From Enterococcus aquimarinus (GTDB lineage: Bacteria > Bacillota > Bacilli > Lactobacillales > Enterococcaceae): a stretch of DNA of 64,000 bases. The translations under genes were made by a program, and so were the position numbers. The first letter of the stretch is position 1. Each line of letters starts with the position of its first letter. The DNA lies in assembly GCF_001885765.1 (NCBI RefSeq), contig NZ_JXKD01000001.1, forward strand, positions 186,001-250,000. The letters are read 5' to 3'. The notes beneath the pieces were generated by a model, which saw only the letters and a program-made list of their open reading frames with translations, searched no databases and was not told the DNA's origin. Below, piece after piece: positions 27,547 to 36,060 of this stretch.

Positions 27547-28666
27547 CCATCCCTTTATTTCTAAAATCGTGATGATTGTCCTATTTTTAGTAGGAAGTTT
27601 AACCATGTTCTATCCGTTTTATATTAACGCTTTAAATCAATATCTGGATCAGGTGCGGATGGAACGCTATCAGAAAAAAAGTGAGGAGCAGTACGCCAGT
27701 CAACAAGCACAACTTGCTGAGGCTAATCGAAAATTAGCGGAAACAGGGATTCATTTTACGACAGATCCTTTTGAAGATACTGCGGGGGGACGTCTTTCAA
27801 AGGAGCAATATGACAAGCATGTGATTGGACAAGTAAATATCCCTAAGTTGGCGATTGAAATCCCTCTTTTTGATACAACCACTCCGAATTTATTAGAAGT
27901 TGGCGCTACCGTGATTAATGGTACGTCTTTTCCTGTTGGCGGAGCTGGAACACATTCCGTGATTTCTGCCCATCGAGGGTTACCAGAGCGTGAGTTGTTC
28001 ACGAATTTACCAAAATTAAACAACGGTGATCTGTTTTTGTTGGAAGTTTTAGGCGAGACGTTGGCGTATGAAGTCATCAGTAGTGAGGTAGTAGAACCTA
28101 ACGAGACGTCCTCCTTAAAAATCATTGACGACCAAGACTTGGTGACACTCGTGACCTGTACACCTTATATGATTAACTCGCATCGGCTATTAGTAACGGG
28201 TAAACGAGTACCCTATACACCAGAAATCAAACAAGCCATCCAAAACGGTGATCGTTTCCGTCGATTCAAGCAGTTTGCGATTTTAACAGGAGTGAGCATG
28301 ATTGTTGTATTAAGTTTGTGGTTACTAGTTCGAGTGATTCGCCAAGAGGCACTCCGTCGAACCCGTTTTGATTTAGCAATTCAATTGAACTCTGATCCAG
28401 CTGACACACAAAAAGCGATTCAATTGTACAATCGACAGGGGAAAAAACCTTTGATACGTGATCATCAACCGTTTATTCGAACGACGGATGCTTCTGGGAA
28501 AGCAATCTTTGAAAATTTGCCAGGAGGACTGTATCAAATCGCAATTGAAGGGGAAAAGCAAAAAATAAAAGTGGGCATCAAGAAAAAAGGACAAGCAACA
28601 AAAATTTATTCGAAAAAACAACGCAATCAAAAACCATCACCCGTCAGTGTTCTGATGGGGACCTAA
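27527..28666 (+). CDS. Class C sortase 2, with extra C-terminal domain
   Basis: 379 residues, a tandem paralogue of the preceding sortase. Helix 1 (about 12-34), lid DPF (80-82), catalytic His149 (SAHRG), Cys211 (LVTCTP), Arg220 (SHRLL), helix 2 (about 250-271). A C-terminal region (about 279-345) has FDLAIQLN ... ASGKAIFENLPGGLYQIAI, matching the tail of sortase 1, then a basic end (KKKGQATKIYSKKQRNQK). The ATG lies inside the last codons of sortase 1 with GAGGTG seven bases upstream, so translation is probably coupled. One enzyme may favour the shaft pilin and the other a minor subunit; that split is inference. Confidence 0.9.
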   Translation: MKKRKNNHPFISKIVMIVLFLVGSLTMFYPFYINALNQYLDQVRMERYQKKSEEQYASQQAQLAEANRKLAETGIHFTTDPFEDTAGGRLSKEQYDKHVIGQVNIPKLAIEIPLFDTTTPNLLEVGATVINGTSFPVGGAGTHSVISAHRGLPERELFTNLPKLNNGDLFLLEVLGETLAYEVISSEVVEPNETSSLKIIDDQDLVTLVTCTPYMINSHRLLVTGKRVPYTPEIKQAIQNGDRFRRFKQFAILTGVSMIVVLSLWLLVRVIRQEALRRTRFDLAIQLNSDPADTQKAIQLYNRQGKKPLIRDHQPFIRTTDASGKAIFENLPGGLYQIAIEGEKQKIKVGIKKKGQATKIYSKKQRNQKPSPVSVLMGT

Positions 28667-28667
28667 C

Positions 28668-28706
28668 AAAAAAAGGAAGAGACTGATGAATATCTCTTCC
28701 TTTTTT
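28668..28706. terminator. Terminator at the end of the pilus operon
   Basis: The stem (28668-28682 with 28693-28706) of AAAAAAGGAAGAGA type starts two bases after the sortase 2 stop. T-rich on the plus strand and, by symmetry, on the minus strand, it also ends the small gene stopping at 28710. Confidence 0.9.
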
Positions 28707-28709
28707 CAG

Positions 28710-28952
28710 TTAGGTTACTTTTACCGTGAGATTAAATTGATTTGCATGGATAAAACGAATCGTGGGCATCGCTTCATCTAAAGTCAGTTGAATAAAATCC
28801 GAATTAATTTTTTTGATATCACGGATACGTTGTTGATGTTCATCTAGAATAATGACTTGTTGGTTAGGATACTCTTTTTCTAGCTGATTGAACTGTTCGA
28901 TTAACGCGTTAATCATTCCTGTTGCTTTGAAATTATCTGCATATTCAGGCAT
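28710..28952 (-). CDS. Small hypothetical protein
   Basis: 80 residues, soluble, no signal peptide or cysteine. MPEYADNFKATGMINALIEQ begins a predicted helix, followed by alternating strand-like segments (QQVIILDE, DFIQLTLDE, FNLTVKVT). GGAAG lies seven bases before the ATG, and the neighbouring terminator fits its end, which supports a real gene. It follows the small membrane protein gene by 14 bp on the same strand. I do not recognise the family. Confidence 0.6.
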   Translation of the reverse strand: MPEYADNFKATGMINALIEQFNQLEKEYPNQQVIILDEHQQRIRDIKKINSDFIQLTLDEAMPTIRFIHANQFNLTVKVT

Positions 28953-28966
28953 AAAGACACTTCCTT

Positions 28967-29155
28967 TTATTTGTTTTTTTCCTTCTTTATTGTCATTATC
29001 GTTAATGGTAATGTTAATGTGACATAACCAATCACACTAATGATAAAATAAGACAAGAGAGCATTGTTAACCTTTAATAAATTTGTAAGGGGAACCGCGA
29101 TAACAATTGATAAAAAATATAAAACGAATAACTGAACAAACCGTTTGATAGACAT
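28967..29155 (-). CDS. Small two-helix membrane protein
   Basis: 62 residues: basic start (MSIKRFV), two hydrophobic helices (about 7-25 and 33-55) joined by a short polar loop, and a basic tail (KKEKNK), so both ends should face the cytoplasm. GAAGG lies about seven bases before the ATG. It probably forms a two-gene unit with the 80-residue gene downstream. No known family is recognised; the function is unknown. Confidence 0.55.
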   Translation of the reverse strand: MSIKRFVQLFVLYFLSIVIAVPLTNLLKVNNALLSYFIISVIGYVTLTLPLTIMTIKKEKNK

Positions 29156-29234
29156 TCCCTAACCTTCTTTACACAATGATACCATTATTGTAGCGGAAAA
29201 ATAAAAAAAAGTAAAAATAATCTCTTTCATAAAA

Positions 29235-29278
29235 ACTTGATAGCTATCAAGTAAAACGATGAAGAAGATGAGTATACT
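29235..29278 (+). promoter_or_regulatory. FNR-type box and promoter of the HMA/FNR operon
   Basis: ACTTGATAGCTATCAAGT (29235-29252) is a perfect 18-bp palindrome containing TTGAT-N4-ATCAA, the FNR consensus. TATACT (29273-29278) is the -10. Counting about seven bases from the -10 to the start site puts the palindrome centre at about -41.5, the class II activator position. There is no good separate -35. The encoded regulator two genes down is the obvious binder. Confidence 0.85.
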
Positions 29279-29307
29279 TAAGAAAAGAGAAGAAGGAGTG
29301 TTAAAGG

Positions 29308-29529
29308 ATGCAAAAAATTATATTACAATTAGAAGAATTGGTTTGTCCATCATGTTTACAAAAAATTGAAGCTGCTGTGGGGAGAATTGAAGGCGTGTTG
29401 CAGTTTAAAGTTCTTTTTAACGCAAGTAAAGTAAAAGCGGAGATTGATCCTAGCAAAACATCAGCGGAGGAAATTGGCAGCGCAATCGAGTCAATAGGAT
29501 TTAATGTACTGAGTCAAAAAATTAAGTAA
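29308..29529 (+). CDS. Heavy-metal-associated (HMA) domain protein, CopZ-like
   Basis: 73 residues, a single ferredoxin-like HMA domain. The metal site is CPSC (residues 14-17), in place of the common MxCxxC, followed by the IEAAVGRIEGV pattern and SAIESIGF near the end. Such proteins carry copper or another soft metal in the cytoplasm to an ATPase or a sensor. The gene is first in a two-gene unit, 15 bp before the FNR-like regulator. No P-type ATPase follows, unlike in several related operons. GAAGGAG lies upstream of the ATG. Confidence 0.85.
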   Translation: MQKIILQLEELVCPSCLQKIEAAVGRIEGVLQFKVLFNASKVKAEIDPSKTSAEEIGSAIESIGFNVLSQKIK

Positions 29530-29544
29530 AACGGAGGATGAAGA

Positions 29545-30210
29545 ATGTTGAGCGACCATTTATGCGTAACGGTTGTGCCATTATTTAATCACTTGGCACT
29601 AGAAGAACAACGATTAATTAACCAAGTAGCCTTTCATAAGGTTTTTGAAAAAGGTGAGCAAATAATCACGCCTGATAGTGAAGATCGCTTAGCCATTGTA
29701 GCCCGTGGTTCGATGAAAGTGTATCAGTTGTCTTCAAATGGAAAAGAACAATTATTACGTATCGTCGAACCAGGCGGATACGAAGGCGAAAATATGCTGT
29801 TTGGTGCTAATTCTCATCATTTATTTGCGGAAGCACTCCAACAAACCGATATTTGTATGATTCGAAGAACCGATTTTCAAGCATTATTGCAACAATTTCC
29901 ACAACTAAGTCTCAAATTATTGATGTTTAGTGCGCAAAAAATGACTACATTAGAACAACAATCCCAGTTCTTGATGATGGAACGGGTGGAAGAGCGCTTG
30001 GCGACCTACTTAATGAACCTAGCTAAAGTTGAGGGAGGTCCTCACTTGACATTACCTATGAGAAAAAAAGAATTGGCGACTTTCCTTGGAACGACGCCTG
30101 AAACGTTATCAAGAAAGTTTAAGTTATTAGCTGAAAAAAAATATTTAACAATCAATCGCCAACAAGTGACATTACTCGATGTTGATGGTTTAGAAGAGAT
30201 GATTTGGTAG
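29545..30210 (+). CDS. CRP/FNR-family regulator, FLP-like
   Basis: 221 residues. Cyclic-nucleotide-binding-like beta roll (about 12-120), dimer helix (about 125-150), and winged helix with recognition segment GTTPETLSRKF. The E..SR residues are those FNR uses to read TTGAT, matching the palindrome upstream. It has only two cysteines (C7 and C104) and lacks the N-terminal cysteine cluster of oxygen-sensing FNR. The lactobacillar FLP protein also has two such cysteines forming a redox-switch disulfide, so thiol or metal sensing is likelier than an Fe-S cluster. GGAGG lies upstream of the ATG. Confidence 0.88.
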   Translation: MLSDHLCVTVVPLFNHLALEEQRLINQVAFHKVFEKGEQIITPDSEDRLAIVARGSMKVYQLSSNGKEQLLRIVEPGGYEGENMLFGANSHHLFAEALQQTDICMIRRTDFQALLQQFPQLSLKLLMFSAQKMTTLEQQSQFLMMERVEERLATYLMNLAKVEGGPHLTLPMRKKELATFLGTTPETLSRKFKLLAEKKYLTINRQQVTLLDVDGLEEMIW

Positions 30211-30524
30211 GGCAATCATCAGTTCGAAAAATAAAGGAAGTATCGAATTTTTAGATCGAATACTTGTCATCAAGACGACTGATTCTGATAGCACGTTAAT
30301 CGCTTCTTTCATGTTTTGTGAAGAGGATACATCGATAAAATCGCTCCTTGTTTAATCGTTCAAACGATTGGACAAGGAGTATTTTATGCTTTGCTTAGAT
30401 AAACGCTTATGACTTTTAGTGATGAAGGAATCGTCTATTCTAGTGCAAAAAAAATCTTTTTCTTTCTTTTTTCTATTTTTTTAGTGGAATATTCGTTACA
30501 ATGAAGGAGACAGGAGGGATTTTG
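30211..30524 (+). other. Intergenic region with a hairpin, no gene seen
   Basis: 314 bp. An imperfect hairpin (30344-30379, CTCCTTGT...ACAAGGAG with inner AATCG/CGATT) is followed by TATTTTAT and may end the FNR-like operon. Further right are T-rich tracts and a possible TACAAT -10 (30497-30502) just before the next gene's Shine-Dalgarno. No convincing reading frame was found on either strand. Confidence 0.5.
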
Positions 30525-30809
30525 ATGCAAGAATTTAATCAAATGACATTAAAAGAATTAAAAATGGCGATTCAGCGTTTAGATGAAGCAAATGTACCGG
30601 ATGATACGAAGGTCTTTATCGATACCGGTTGGGATAGTATTCAAGAAGTATTAACTGAAACAATTGCTTTAGAAAAAGCACAAATTTTTCAAATTGAAGA
30701 TGAATTAAATGGGGAAATTTTTACGGGCTATAGTTTATTAGAAAAAGCGGCTAAAATGAAAGCCGATGGACCCATTGAAGAAGTGATTGTATTGAAGCAT
30801 TTATACTAA
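30525..30809 (+). CDS. Conserved-looking small hypothetical protein
   Basis: 94 residues from ATG 30525, set by AGGAGG seven bases upstream; the frame runs further 5' without a site. Soluble and acidic, with MTLKELKMAIQRLDEANVPDD at the start and GWDSIQEVLTE in the middle. No membrane segment, cysteine motif or known domain is visible. It stops 18 bp before the next gene and probably shares a transcript with it. Function unknown. Confidence 0.65.
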   Translation: MQEFNQMTLKELKMAIQRLDEANVPDDTKVFIDTGWDSIQEVLTETIALEKAQIFQIEDELNGEIFTGYSLLEKAAKMKADGPIEEVIVLKHLY

Positions 30810-30827
30810 GAAGGAAAGGTGAACGAC

Positions 30828-31757
30828 GTGTCTGAGTTGATTCCATTCCCAGAAAAAGAAGAACAATTACTAGCGAGCGGGACCCGGAAATTATTGGCCC
30901 ATGACTATCTAGCAGCGAAAAAGGATTTTGAAAAGTTATATGAACAAACCAATACGTTTGATCATGTTCAATTGTTGGTTGAATCGTATCGACTACTGGG
31001 AGACATTGAAAGAGCGCTCTATTACGCTGAAGAGTATCAAGCAGAGTACTTGGGGCAGGAGCAAACGTTAGAAAAATATCTCCATCTACTTCTATTAGAT
31101 GAACAGTATTTAACCGTTCATCGTCTTTTGCAACAATATCCGAATGAAAAGGTGCAACGCGATTTACTTCTATTGGAAAGCACGCAAGATTTAATTGGCG
31201 AACAAACGTATCTTGTGAAAGAGTCTCAATTACAGTTATGGGATCAACAACGATTGCCGATTTTAGGTAACCAGTGGCACCAATGGTTAAAGCGCCTGTC
31301 TTTGACTCGGTTTGTTTCATTAGCACGAGCCTACCTCGTTCGGTCACAAAATCCATTTTTGTCACCGAAATTAGTCGAAATGTTACTGAGCTGTGGTGTC
31401 AAAGAAACGATTTTTGTTAAAACAATTGCGAATCAAGAAGTAGACATTGATCTTTCAAAGCTACAACCTTTAGCACAAACTCCTCAATTACAGTTACTTT
31501 TGAAATTAATCGCTGAAAAATGGGAAAACGACGATCCACAAATGGCGGAAGCAATCGCTTTAGAAGCCCAAGCGCACTTGGCGTTACTCTATCCTGTGTT
31601 GCCAGAAATTACCGCTATACCTGATTGGGCACAAAGTTATCATTTGGAATATCGCGCGATGTTTGGTGACGAACAAGCAACTATACAGCTTGAAAAATAC
31701 CCTGAGATTCAAGAAATAAAACAAATATTACGTGAAATTTATCAAGAGTTGTTTTAA
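30828..31757 (+). CDS. Tetratricopeptide-like repeat protein
   Basis: 309 residues, almost all helical, hydrophilic, with TPR-like helix pairs in the first half (LLAHDYLAAKKDFEKLYEQ, LVESYRLLGDIERALYYAEEY, LHLLLLDEQYLTVHRLLQQY). It is probably a cytoplasmic protein-protein scaffold. The start is likely GTG 30828, with GAAAGGTG six bases before; GTG 30819 lies inside that site. It sits directly upstream of tig but is separated from it by a promoter. No enzymatic motif is seen and the partner is unknown. Confidence 0.7.
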   Translation: MSELIPFPEKEEQLLASGTRKLLAHDYLAAKKDFEKLYEQTNTFDHVQLLVESYRLLGDIERALYYAEEYQAEYLGQEQTLEKYLHLLLLDEQYLTVHRLLQQYPNEKVQRDLLLLESTQDLIGEQTYLVKESQLQLWDQQRLPILGNQWHQWLKRLSLTRFVSLARAYLVRSQNPFLSPKLVEMLLSCGVKETIFVKTIANQEVDIDLSKLQPLAQTPQLQLLLKLIAEKWENDDPQMAEAIALEAQAHLALLYPVLPEITAIPDWAQSYHLEYRAMFGDEQATIQLEKYPEIQEIKQILREIYQELF

Positions 31758-31780
31758 TCAAGAATTTTATGCTTATCGTG

Positions 31781-31809
31781 TTTACTTTTAACCCGGCTTA
31801 GTGTACTAT
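31781..31809 (+). promoter_or_regulatory. Promoter of tig
   Basis: TTTACT (31781-31786), 17-bp spacer, TACTAT (31804-31809), about 60 bp upstream of the tig ATG. Confidence 0.6.
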
Positions 31810-31868
31810 TTAAAGGTATGCATAGAGTTATTTTATATGTAAATTATTAGTTATTCGGAGGGAAACAC

Positions 31869-33152
31869 ATGACTGCAAAATGGGAAAAAACAGCCACTAA
31901 TGAAGGCGTACTAACATTTTCTGTTGATCAAAAAGAAATTCAAAAAGGCTTAACGGTCGCTTTTAACCGTGTAAAGAAAAACTTAAACGTACCTGGCTTC
32001 CGTAAAGGGAAAGTTAGCCGTACAGTTTTTGATCGTATGTATGGAGAAGAATCATTGTATGAGGATGCTCTAAATGCTGTTTTACCAGCAAACTACGATG
32101 CAGCAGTTGCGGAAGCGGGAATTAACCCAGTATCACAACCTGAAATCGATGTAAAAAGCATGAACAAAGGCGAAGATTGGGTCATTACTGCAAAAGTTAC
32201 TGTAAAACCTGAAGTAAAATTAGGCGAATACAAAAACTTAACAGTTGCGAAACAAGATCGTGAAGCATCAGAAGCAGATGTTGATGCACGTTTAGCTGAT
32301 TTACAAAAACAACACGCTGAATTAGTTGTCAAAGAAGAAGAAGCAGTTGAAGGCGACACTGTTGTTATCGACTACGAAGGATTCGTTGGCGAAGAAGCAT
32401 TTGAAGGTGGAAAAGGCGAGAACTATTCATTAGAATTAGGTTCAGGTTCATTTATTCCAGGATTCGAAGATCAATTAATTGGTAAAAAAGCAGGCGAAAA
32501 CGTGGATGTAGTCGTTACTTTCCCTGAAGAATACCAAGCAGAAGATTTAGCTGGTAAAGAAGCAACTTTCAAAGTAACCGTTCATGAAGTAAAAGCAAAA
32601 GAATTACCTGAATTAGATGATGAATTTGCAAAAGATATCGATGATTCTGTTGAAACATTAGCAGCATTACGTGAAAAATTCCTTGCTGAAATTAAAGACA
32701 GCAAAGAAGAAGCAGCGAAAGATGCAGTAGAAGAAGCAGCTATTCGTGCCGCAGTTGAAAATGCAGAAATCGTTGAATTACCACACGTAATGGTTCATGA
32801 CGAAGTACACCGTGCAATGGATGAATTCCTAAACAACATGCAACGTCAAGGAATCGCTCCTGAAATGTACTACCAATTAACAGGTTCTACTGAAGCAGAT
32901 CTTCATAAACAATTTGAAGGCGAAGCAGATAACCGCGTAAAAACAAACTTAGTAATTGAAGCAATTGCTAAAGCAGAAGGTTTCGAAGCAACGGCTGAAG
33001 AAATCGAAGCGGAAATCAAAGAATTAGCTGAAAGCTACAATATGCCAGAAGCGCAAGTTCGTCGTGTGTTGTCAGAAGACATGTTAAAACATGATATTAC
33101 AATGAAAAAAGCCGTTGAAATTATCACTTCTACAGCTGTTGAAGCAGAGTAA
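31869..33152 (+). CDS. tig: Trigger factor, ribosome-bound chaperone and prolyl isomerase
   Basis: 427 residues, typical length. Domains: N-terminal ribosome-binding domain with the signature FRKGKVSR (about 44-51), an FKBP-type PPIase domain (about 150-245, [17 protein letters not shown] ... FIPGFEDQL), and the alpha-helical C-terminal chaperone cradle. It meets nascent chains at the ribosome exit. Codon use is very biased (GAA, AAA, GCA), as expected for a highly expressed gene. GGAGGG lies before the ATG. clpX follows, the conserved tig-clpX order. Confidence 0.97.
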   Translation: MTAKWEKTATNEGVLTFSVDQKEIQKGLTVAFNRVKKNLNVPGFRKGKVSRTVFDRMYGEESLYEDALNAVLPANYDAAVAEAGINPVSQPEIDVKSMNKGEDWVITAKVTVKPEVKLGEYKNLTVAKQDREASEADVDARLADLQKQHAELVVKEEEAVEGDTVVIDYEGFVGEEAFEGGKGENYSLELGSGSFIPGFEDQLIGKKAGENVDVVVTFPEEYQAEDLAGKEATFKVTVHEVKAKELPELDDEFAKDIDDSVETLAALREKFLAEIKDSKEEAAKDAVEEAAIRAAVENAEIVELPHVMVHDEVHRAMDEFLNNMQRQGIAPEMYYQLTGSTEADLHKQFEGEADNRVKTNLVIEAIAKAEGFEATAEEIEAEIKELAESYNMPEAQVRRVLSEDMLKHDITMKKAVEIITSTAVEAE

Positions 33153-33167
33153 TTTAAACGAAGCATT

Positions 33168-33203
33168 AAACTGTCTGAGGGATTGTACTCAGGCAGTTTT
33201 TTC
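33168..33203 (+). terminator. tig terminator
   Basis: AAACTGTCTGAG/CTCAGGCAGTTT stem (one G-T pair) followed by TTTTTC. clpX therefore probably has its own promoter; TAGAAT (33317-33322) is a candidate -10. Confidence 0.85.
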
Positions 33204-33390
33204 TTATGATTGATAATGGCCTAACGGAAGAATACAGGGACGATTGATTGCGTCGTTGTCTTTAGAATTCTTTAAGCCAATCGAATCAAAGGCTTTTGCT
33301 TTTAAATAAACTATGATAGAATGTGCAAAGATTGTTAAATTAAGCTTTTCTTTCACAATTTTTTAGAAAGAAAAACAAGGAGTGAACACC

Positions 33391-34629
33391 GTGTACGAAA
33401 ATACAAAAGGAAATGATCCAGTACGTTGCTCATTTTGTGGAAAAGCACAAGAAGAAGTACGTAAAATCGTTGCTGGTCCAGGTGTCTACATCTGTGATGA
33501 ATGTATCGAATTATGCAAAGATATTATTGATGAAGAATTTTATGAAGAAGCAGTTTTTGAGTTTATGGATGTTCCAAAACCAAAAGAATTGTTAGAAATT
33601 TTAAATCAATATGTAATCGGTCAAGATCGCGCAAAACGCGCTTTATCTGTTGCAGTTTATAATCACTATAAACGCGTGAATTCAGAAATGGAAGAAGATG
33701 AAGTCGAACTTCAAAAAAGTAATATCTGCCTGATTGGTCCAACTGGATCAGGAAAAACATTCTTAGCTCAAACATTAGCGCGGAGTTTAAACGTGCCGTT
33801 TGCGATTGCAGATGCGACAAGCTTAACAGAGGCTGGCTATGTTGGCGAAGACGTTGAGAACATTTTATTAAAATTATTGCAAGCAGCAGATTATGATGTG
33901 GAACGTGCTGAAAAAGGCATTATCTATATCGATGAAATTGATAAAATTGCCCGCAAAGGTGAGAACGTGTCAATTACACGTGATGTCTCTGGTGAAGGAG
34001 TCCAACAAGCCTTATTGAAAATTTTAGAAGGAACTGTGGCTTCCGTACCGCCTCAAGGGGGACGGAAACATCCGCAACAAGAAATGATTCAAATTGACAC
34101 CACGAATATTCTATTTATCGTTGGTGGTGCTTTTGATGGTATCGAAACAATCGCGAAAAATCGGATGGGTGAAAAAACGATTGGTTTTGGCGCTAATAAC
34201 CAAAAAATTGGTGACGAGGAAAGTATGATGAAATATATTATTCCGGAAGACCTTTTAAAATTTGGTTTAATCCCTGAATTTATTGGTCGCTTACCAGTAA
34301 TGGCAGCGTTAGATAAATTAACTGAAAATGATTTGGTTCGCATTTTAACCGAACCGAAAAATGCGCTTGTCAAACAATACAAAAAATTACTAGAACTTGA
34401 TGAAACTACGCTTGAATTTGAAGAAAAAGCACTGCATGCAATTGCGGCAAAAGCGATTGAAAGAAATACTGGCGCTCGTGGCCTACGTTCTATCATTGAA
34501 GATATTATGATGGACGTCATGTTTGAAATACCGTCACAAGAAGAAGTGCAAAAAGTTGTGATTACCGAAGCAGCAGCTAAAGAAGAAGGGCAACCAGAAA
34601 TCTTCTATAAAGAAAAAAAAGTCGGATAA
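33391..34629 (+). CDS. clpX: ClpX, ATPase subunit of the ClpXP protease
   Basis: 412 residues. N-terminal zinc domain (CSFCGK ... CDECIELC), AAA+ core with [17 protein letters not shown], and the pore loop GYVGED. The TIGFGANN stretch contains the IGF loop that docks on ClpP. The enzyme unfolds tagged or damaged proteins for ClpP; clpP itself is not in the window. GTG 33391 is the start, with AAGGAG eight bases before; the in-frame GTG at 33382 overlaps that site. Confidence 0.97.
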   Translation: MYENTKGNDPVRCSFCGKAQEEVRKIVAGPGVYICDECIELCKDIIDEEFYEEAVFEFMDVPKPKELLEILNQYVIGQDRAKRALSVAVYNHYKRVNSEMEEDEVELQKSNICLIGPTGSGKTFLAQTLARSLNVPFAIADATSLTEAGYVGEDVENILLKLLQAADYDVERAEKGIIYIDEIDKIARKGENVSITRDVSGEGVQQALLKILEGTVASVPPQGGRKHPQQEMIQIDTTNILFIVGGAFDGIETIAKNRMGEKTIGFGANNQKIGDEESMMKYIIPEDLLKFGLIPEFIGRLPVMAALDKLTENDLVRILTEPKNALVKQYKKLLELDETTLEFEEKALHAIAAKAIERNTGARGLRSIIEDIMMDVMFEIPSQEEVQKVVITEAAAKEEGQPEIFYKEKKVG

Positions 34630-34642
34630 ACCGATAACAGAT

Positions 34643-34671
34643 AGCCAGATTGGGTGTTTGCCAATCTGGCT
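34643..34671 (+). other. Hairpin between clpX and engB
   Basis: An 11-bp perfect stem (34643-34653 with 34661-34671), loop of seven, no T run. It may stabilise or partly attenuate the clpX-engB message. Confidence 0.45.
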
Positions 34672-34698
34672 AATTGTCTGAGAAAAGGAGTGAATCAA

Positions 34699-35289
34699 AT
34701 GAACGTCCATTCAGCTGAAATTGTGATTAGTGCTGTTTCACCAGCGCAATATCCTGATACTCAATTACCTGAAATCGCCTTAGCAGGCCGCTCAAATGTT
34801 GGGAAATCATCATTTATCAACACATTAATTAATCGTAAAAATTTAGCAAGAACGTCTTCAAAACCTGGAAAGACGCAAACGCTAAACTTTTATTTGATTG
34901 AAAATGCCTTACATTTTGTTGATGTTCCTGGATATGGGTATGCAAAAGTTTCCAAAACAGAACGAGAAAAATGGGGCAAAATGATTGAAACGTATTTAGC
35001 CTCAAGAGAGCAACTAAGAGCTGTCGTTTCACTCGTTGATTTACGTCATAAACCTAGCGAAGAAGATATTCAAATGTATCAATTTTTGAAATATTACGAT
35101 ATTCCTGTCATTGTGGTCGCAACAAAAGCGGATAAAATTCCCCGTGGAAAATGGAATAAACACGAAAGTATCGTTAAAAAAGCACTTGATTTTGATAATA
35201 ACGATGATTTCATCCTGTTTTCTTCTGAAACAAAAATGGGGAAAGAAGAAGCTTGGGCTGCGATTGAGCAACGACTATTCGCCGAATAA
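34699..35289 (+). CDS. engB: Ribosome-biogenesis GTPase EngB (YsxC)
   Basis: 196 residues, normal length. G1 [10 protein letters not shown]2/TRmE-like KTQTLNFY, G3 DVPGYG, G4 TKADK. Essential GTPase acting late in 50S subunit assembly. The start is ATG 34699 behind AAAGGAG; the frame continues 45 bp upstream without a site. The clpX-engB pair is the usual Firmicute arrangement, and they are probably cotranscribed. Confidence 0.96.
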   Translation: MNVHSAEIVISAVSPAQYPDTQLPEIALAGRSNVGKSSFINTLINRKNLARTSSKPGKTQTLNFYLIENALHFVDVPGYGYAKVSKTEREKWGKMIETYLASREQLRAVVSLVDLRHKPSEEDIQMYQFLKYYDIPVIVVATKADKIPRGKWNKHESIVKKALDFDNNDDFILFSSETKMGKEEAWAAIEQRLFAE

Positions 35290-35295
35290 TCAAAT

Positions 35296-35350
35296 AAAAA
35301 AACAGAAAATCAAGAAGGGTGAAGGCCCTAGACTTGATTTTCTGTTTTTT
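35296..35350. terminator. Bidirectional terminator after engB
   Basis: A long stem (AACAGAAAATCAAG/CTTGATTTTCTGTT) with an inner AGGG/CCCT pair, T run on the plus strand, A run on the other. It overlaps the 3' end of the small minus-strand gene at 35328-35498. Confidence 0.88.
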
Positions 35351-35498
35351 GTTTGTTTTCTTTTGGTTGAGGATTTAAAAAGCGCTCAATGTCTTTGTTT
35401 CGTTCTTCAGTGGTATTCTCTTTTTCTTCTTCTGGTAAAAAAGCAAAGTTTTCGAACATCTTATCTAGTGAATCCTCGCGTTGGAATTTTAATCCCAT
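35328..35498 (-). CDS. Very small charged protein, possibly SPJ_0845-like
   Basis: 56 residues, starting MGLKFQREDSLDKMFENFAF, then a strongly charged Glu/Lys/Asn-rich tail ending ENQV. AAAGGAGG lies nine bases before the ATG, one of the best sites in the region. The gene follows the 148-residue gene by 26 bp, so the two form an operon. The opening resembles a family of tiny Lactobacillales proteins annotated SPJ_0845, from memory only. Its last codons form one arm of the engB terminator. Function unknown. Confidence 0.7.
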   Translation of the reverse strand: MGLKFQREDSLDKMFENFAFLPEEEKENTTEERNKDIERFLNPQPKENKQKTENQV

Positions 35499-35524
35499 AT
35501 TATAATGTCCTCCTTTTAGTGAAC

Positions 35525-35971
35525 CTATTGCAATAAATAAGAATGTGACGCGGTATGATCACTTGTCTCATGTCTAAGGAGACGTTTATCAATCCGTCGA
35601 ATAATTCCTTCTGTAGCCTCAAATGTAAGCATGTTTTTTCTCGCTTTTAATAAAATATCTTTTTCTTTCGAGTGTCGCTGATTGCGACGATACAAATTTG
35701 CAAGCCGTTCTACATACTCGTAGTGAGTATAATCCGTTTGTAAAATTAAAAATAGTAAAATATCTTCTGCTTTGTCAAAATCATTCGAAGTGTAATAGTT
35801 AATCGCTTCGCGGTAAAGTTTGATTTCAAGCTCATTTAACAGTTGAGCCGCTTTTTTTTGGGCTTTCCATTCATTAATGGATAGTTTACCGATAATTTCA
35901 TCTTGATGATTATAAATGAATATCACGGGGACATCATTTGGATGACAGGTTTCTTTTGAAATTTTTTCCAT
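35525..35971 (-). CDS. TPR-like small hypothetical protein
   Basis: 148 residues. A short beta-like start (VPVIFIYNHQDEIIGKLSINEW) is followed by helical repeats (EAINYYTSNDFDKAEDILLFL, YVERLANLYRRNQRHSKEKDILL) of TPR type. ATG 35971 is preceded by AAGGTGAG; an in-frame GTG at 35980 falls inside that site. It is first in an operon with the 56-residue gene. No catalytic motif; function unknown. Confidence 0.65.
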   Translation of the reverse strand: MEKISKETCHPNDVPVIFIYNHQDEIIGKLSINEWKAQKKAAQLLNELEIKLYREAINYYTSNDFDKAEDILLFLILQTDYTHYEYVERLANLYRRNQRHSKEKDILLKARKNMLTFEATEGIIRRIDKRLLRHETSDHTASHSYLLQ

Positions 35972-36060
35972 CGTACTCACCTTCTTTATCGCTTACTTAA
36001 ACTTACTATACTACACGAAACATGAAAATACTATCTCAAGATTATTCGTTTATCTTCGTA

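Noticed and set aside
34089-34520. Minus-strand frame of 143 codons in clpX
   Set aside because: Low-complexity Ser/Ile-rich translation opposite strongly conserved clpX code; a shadow.
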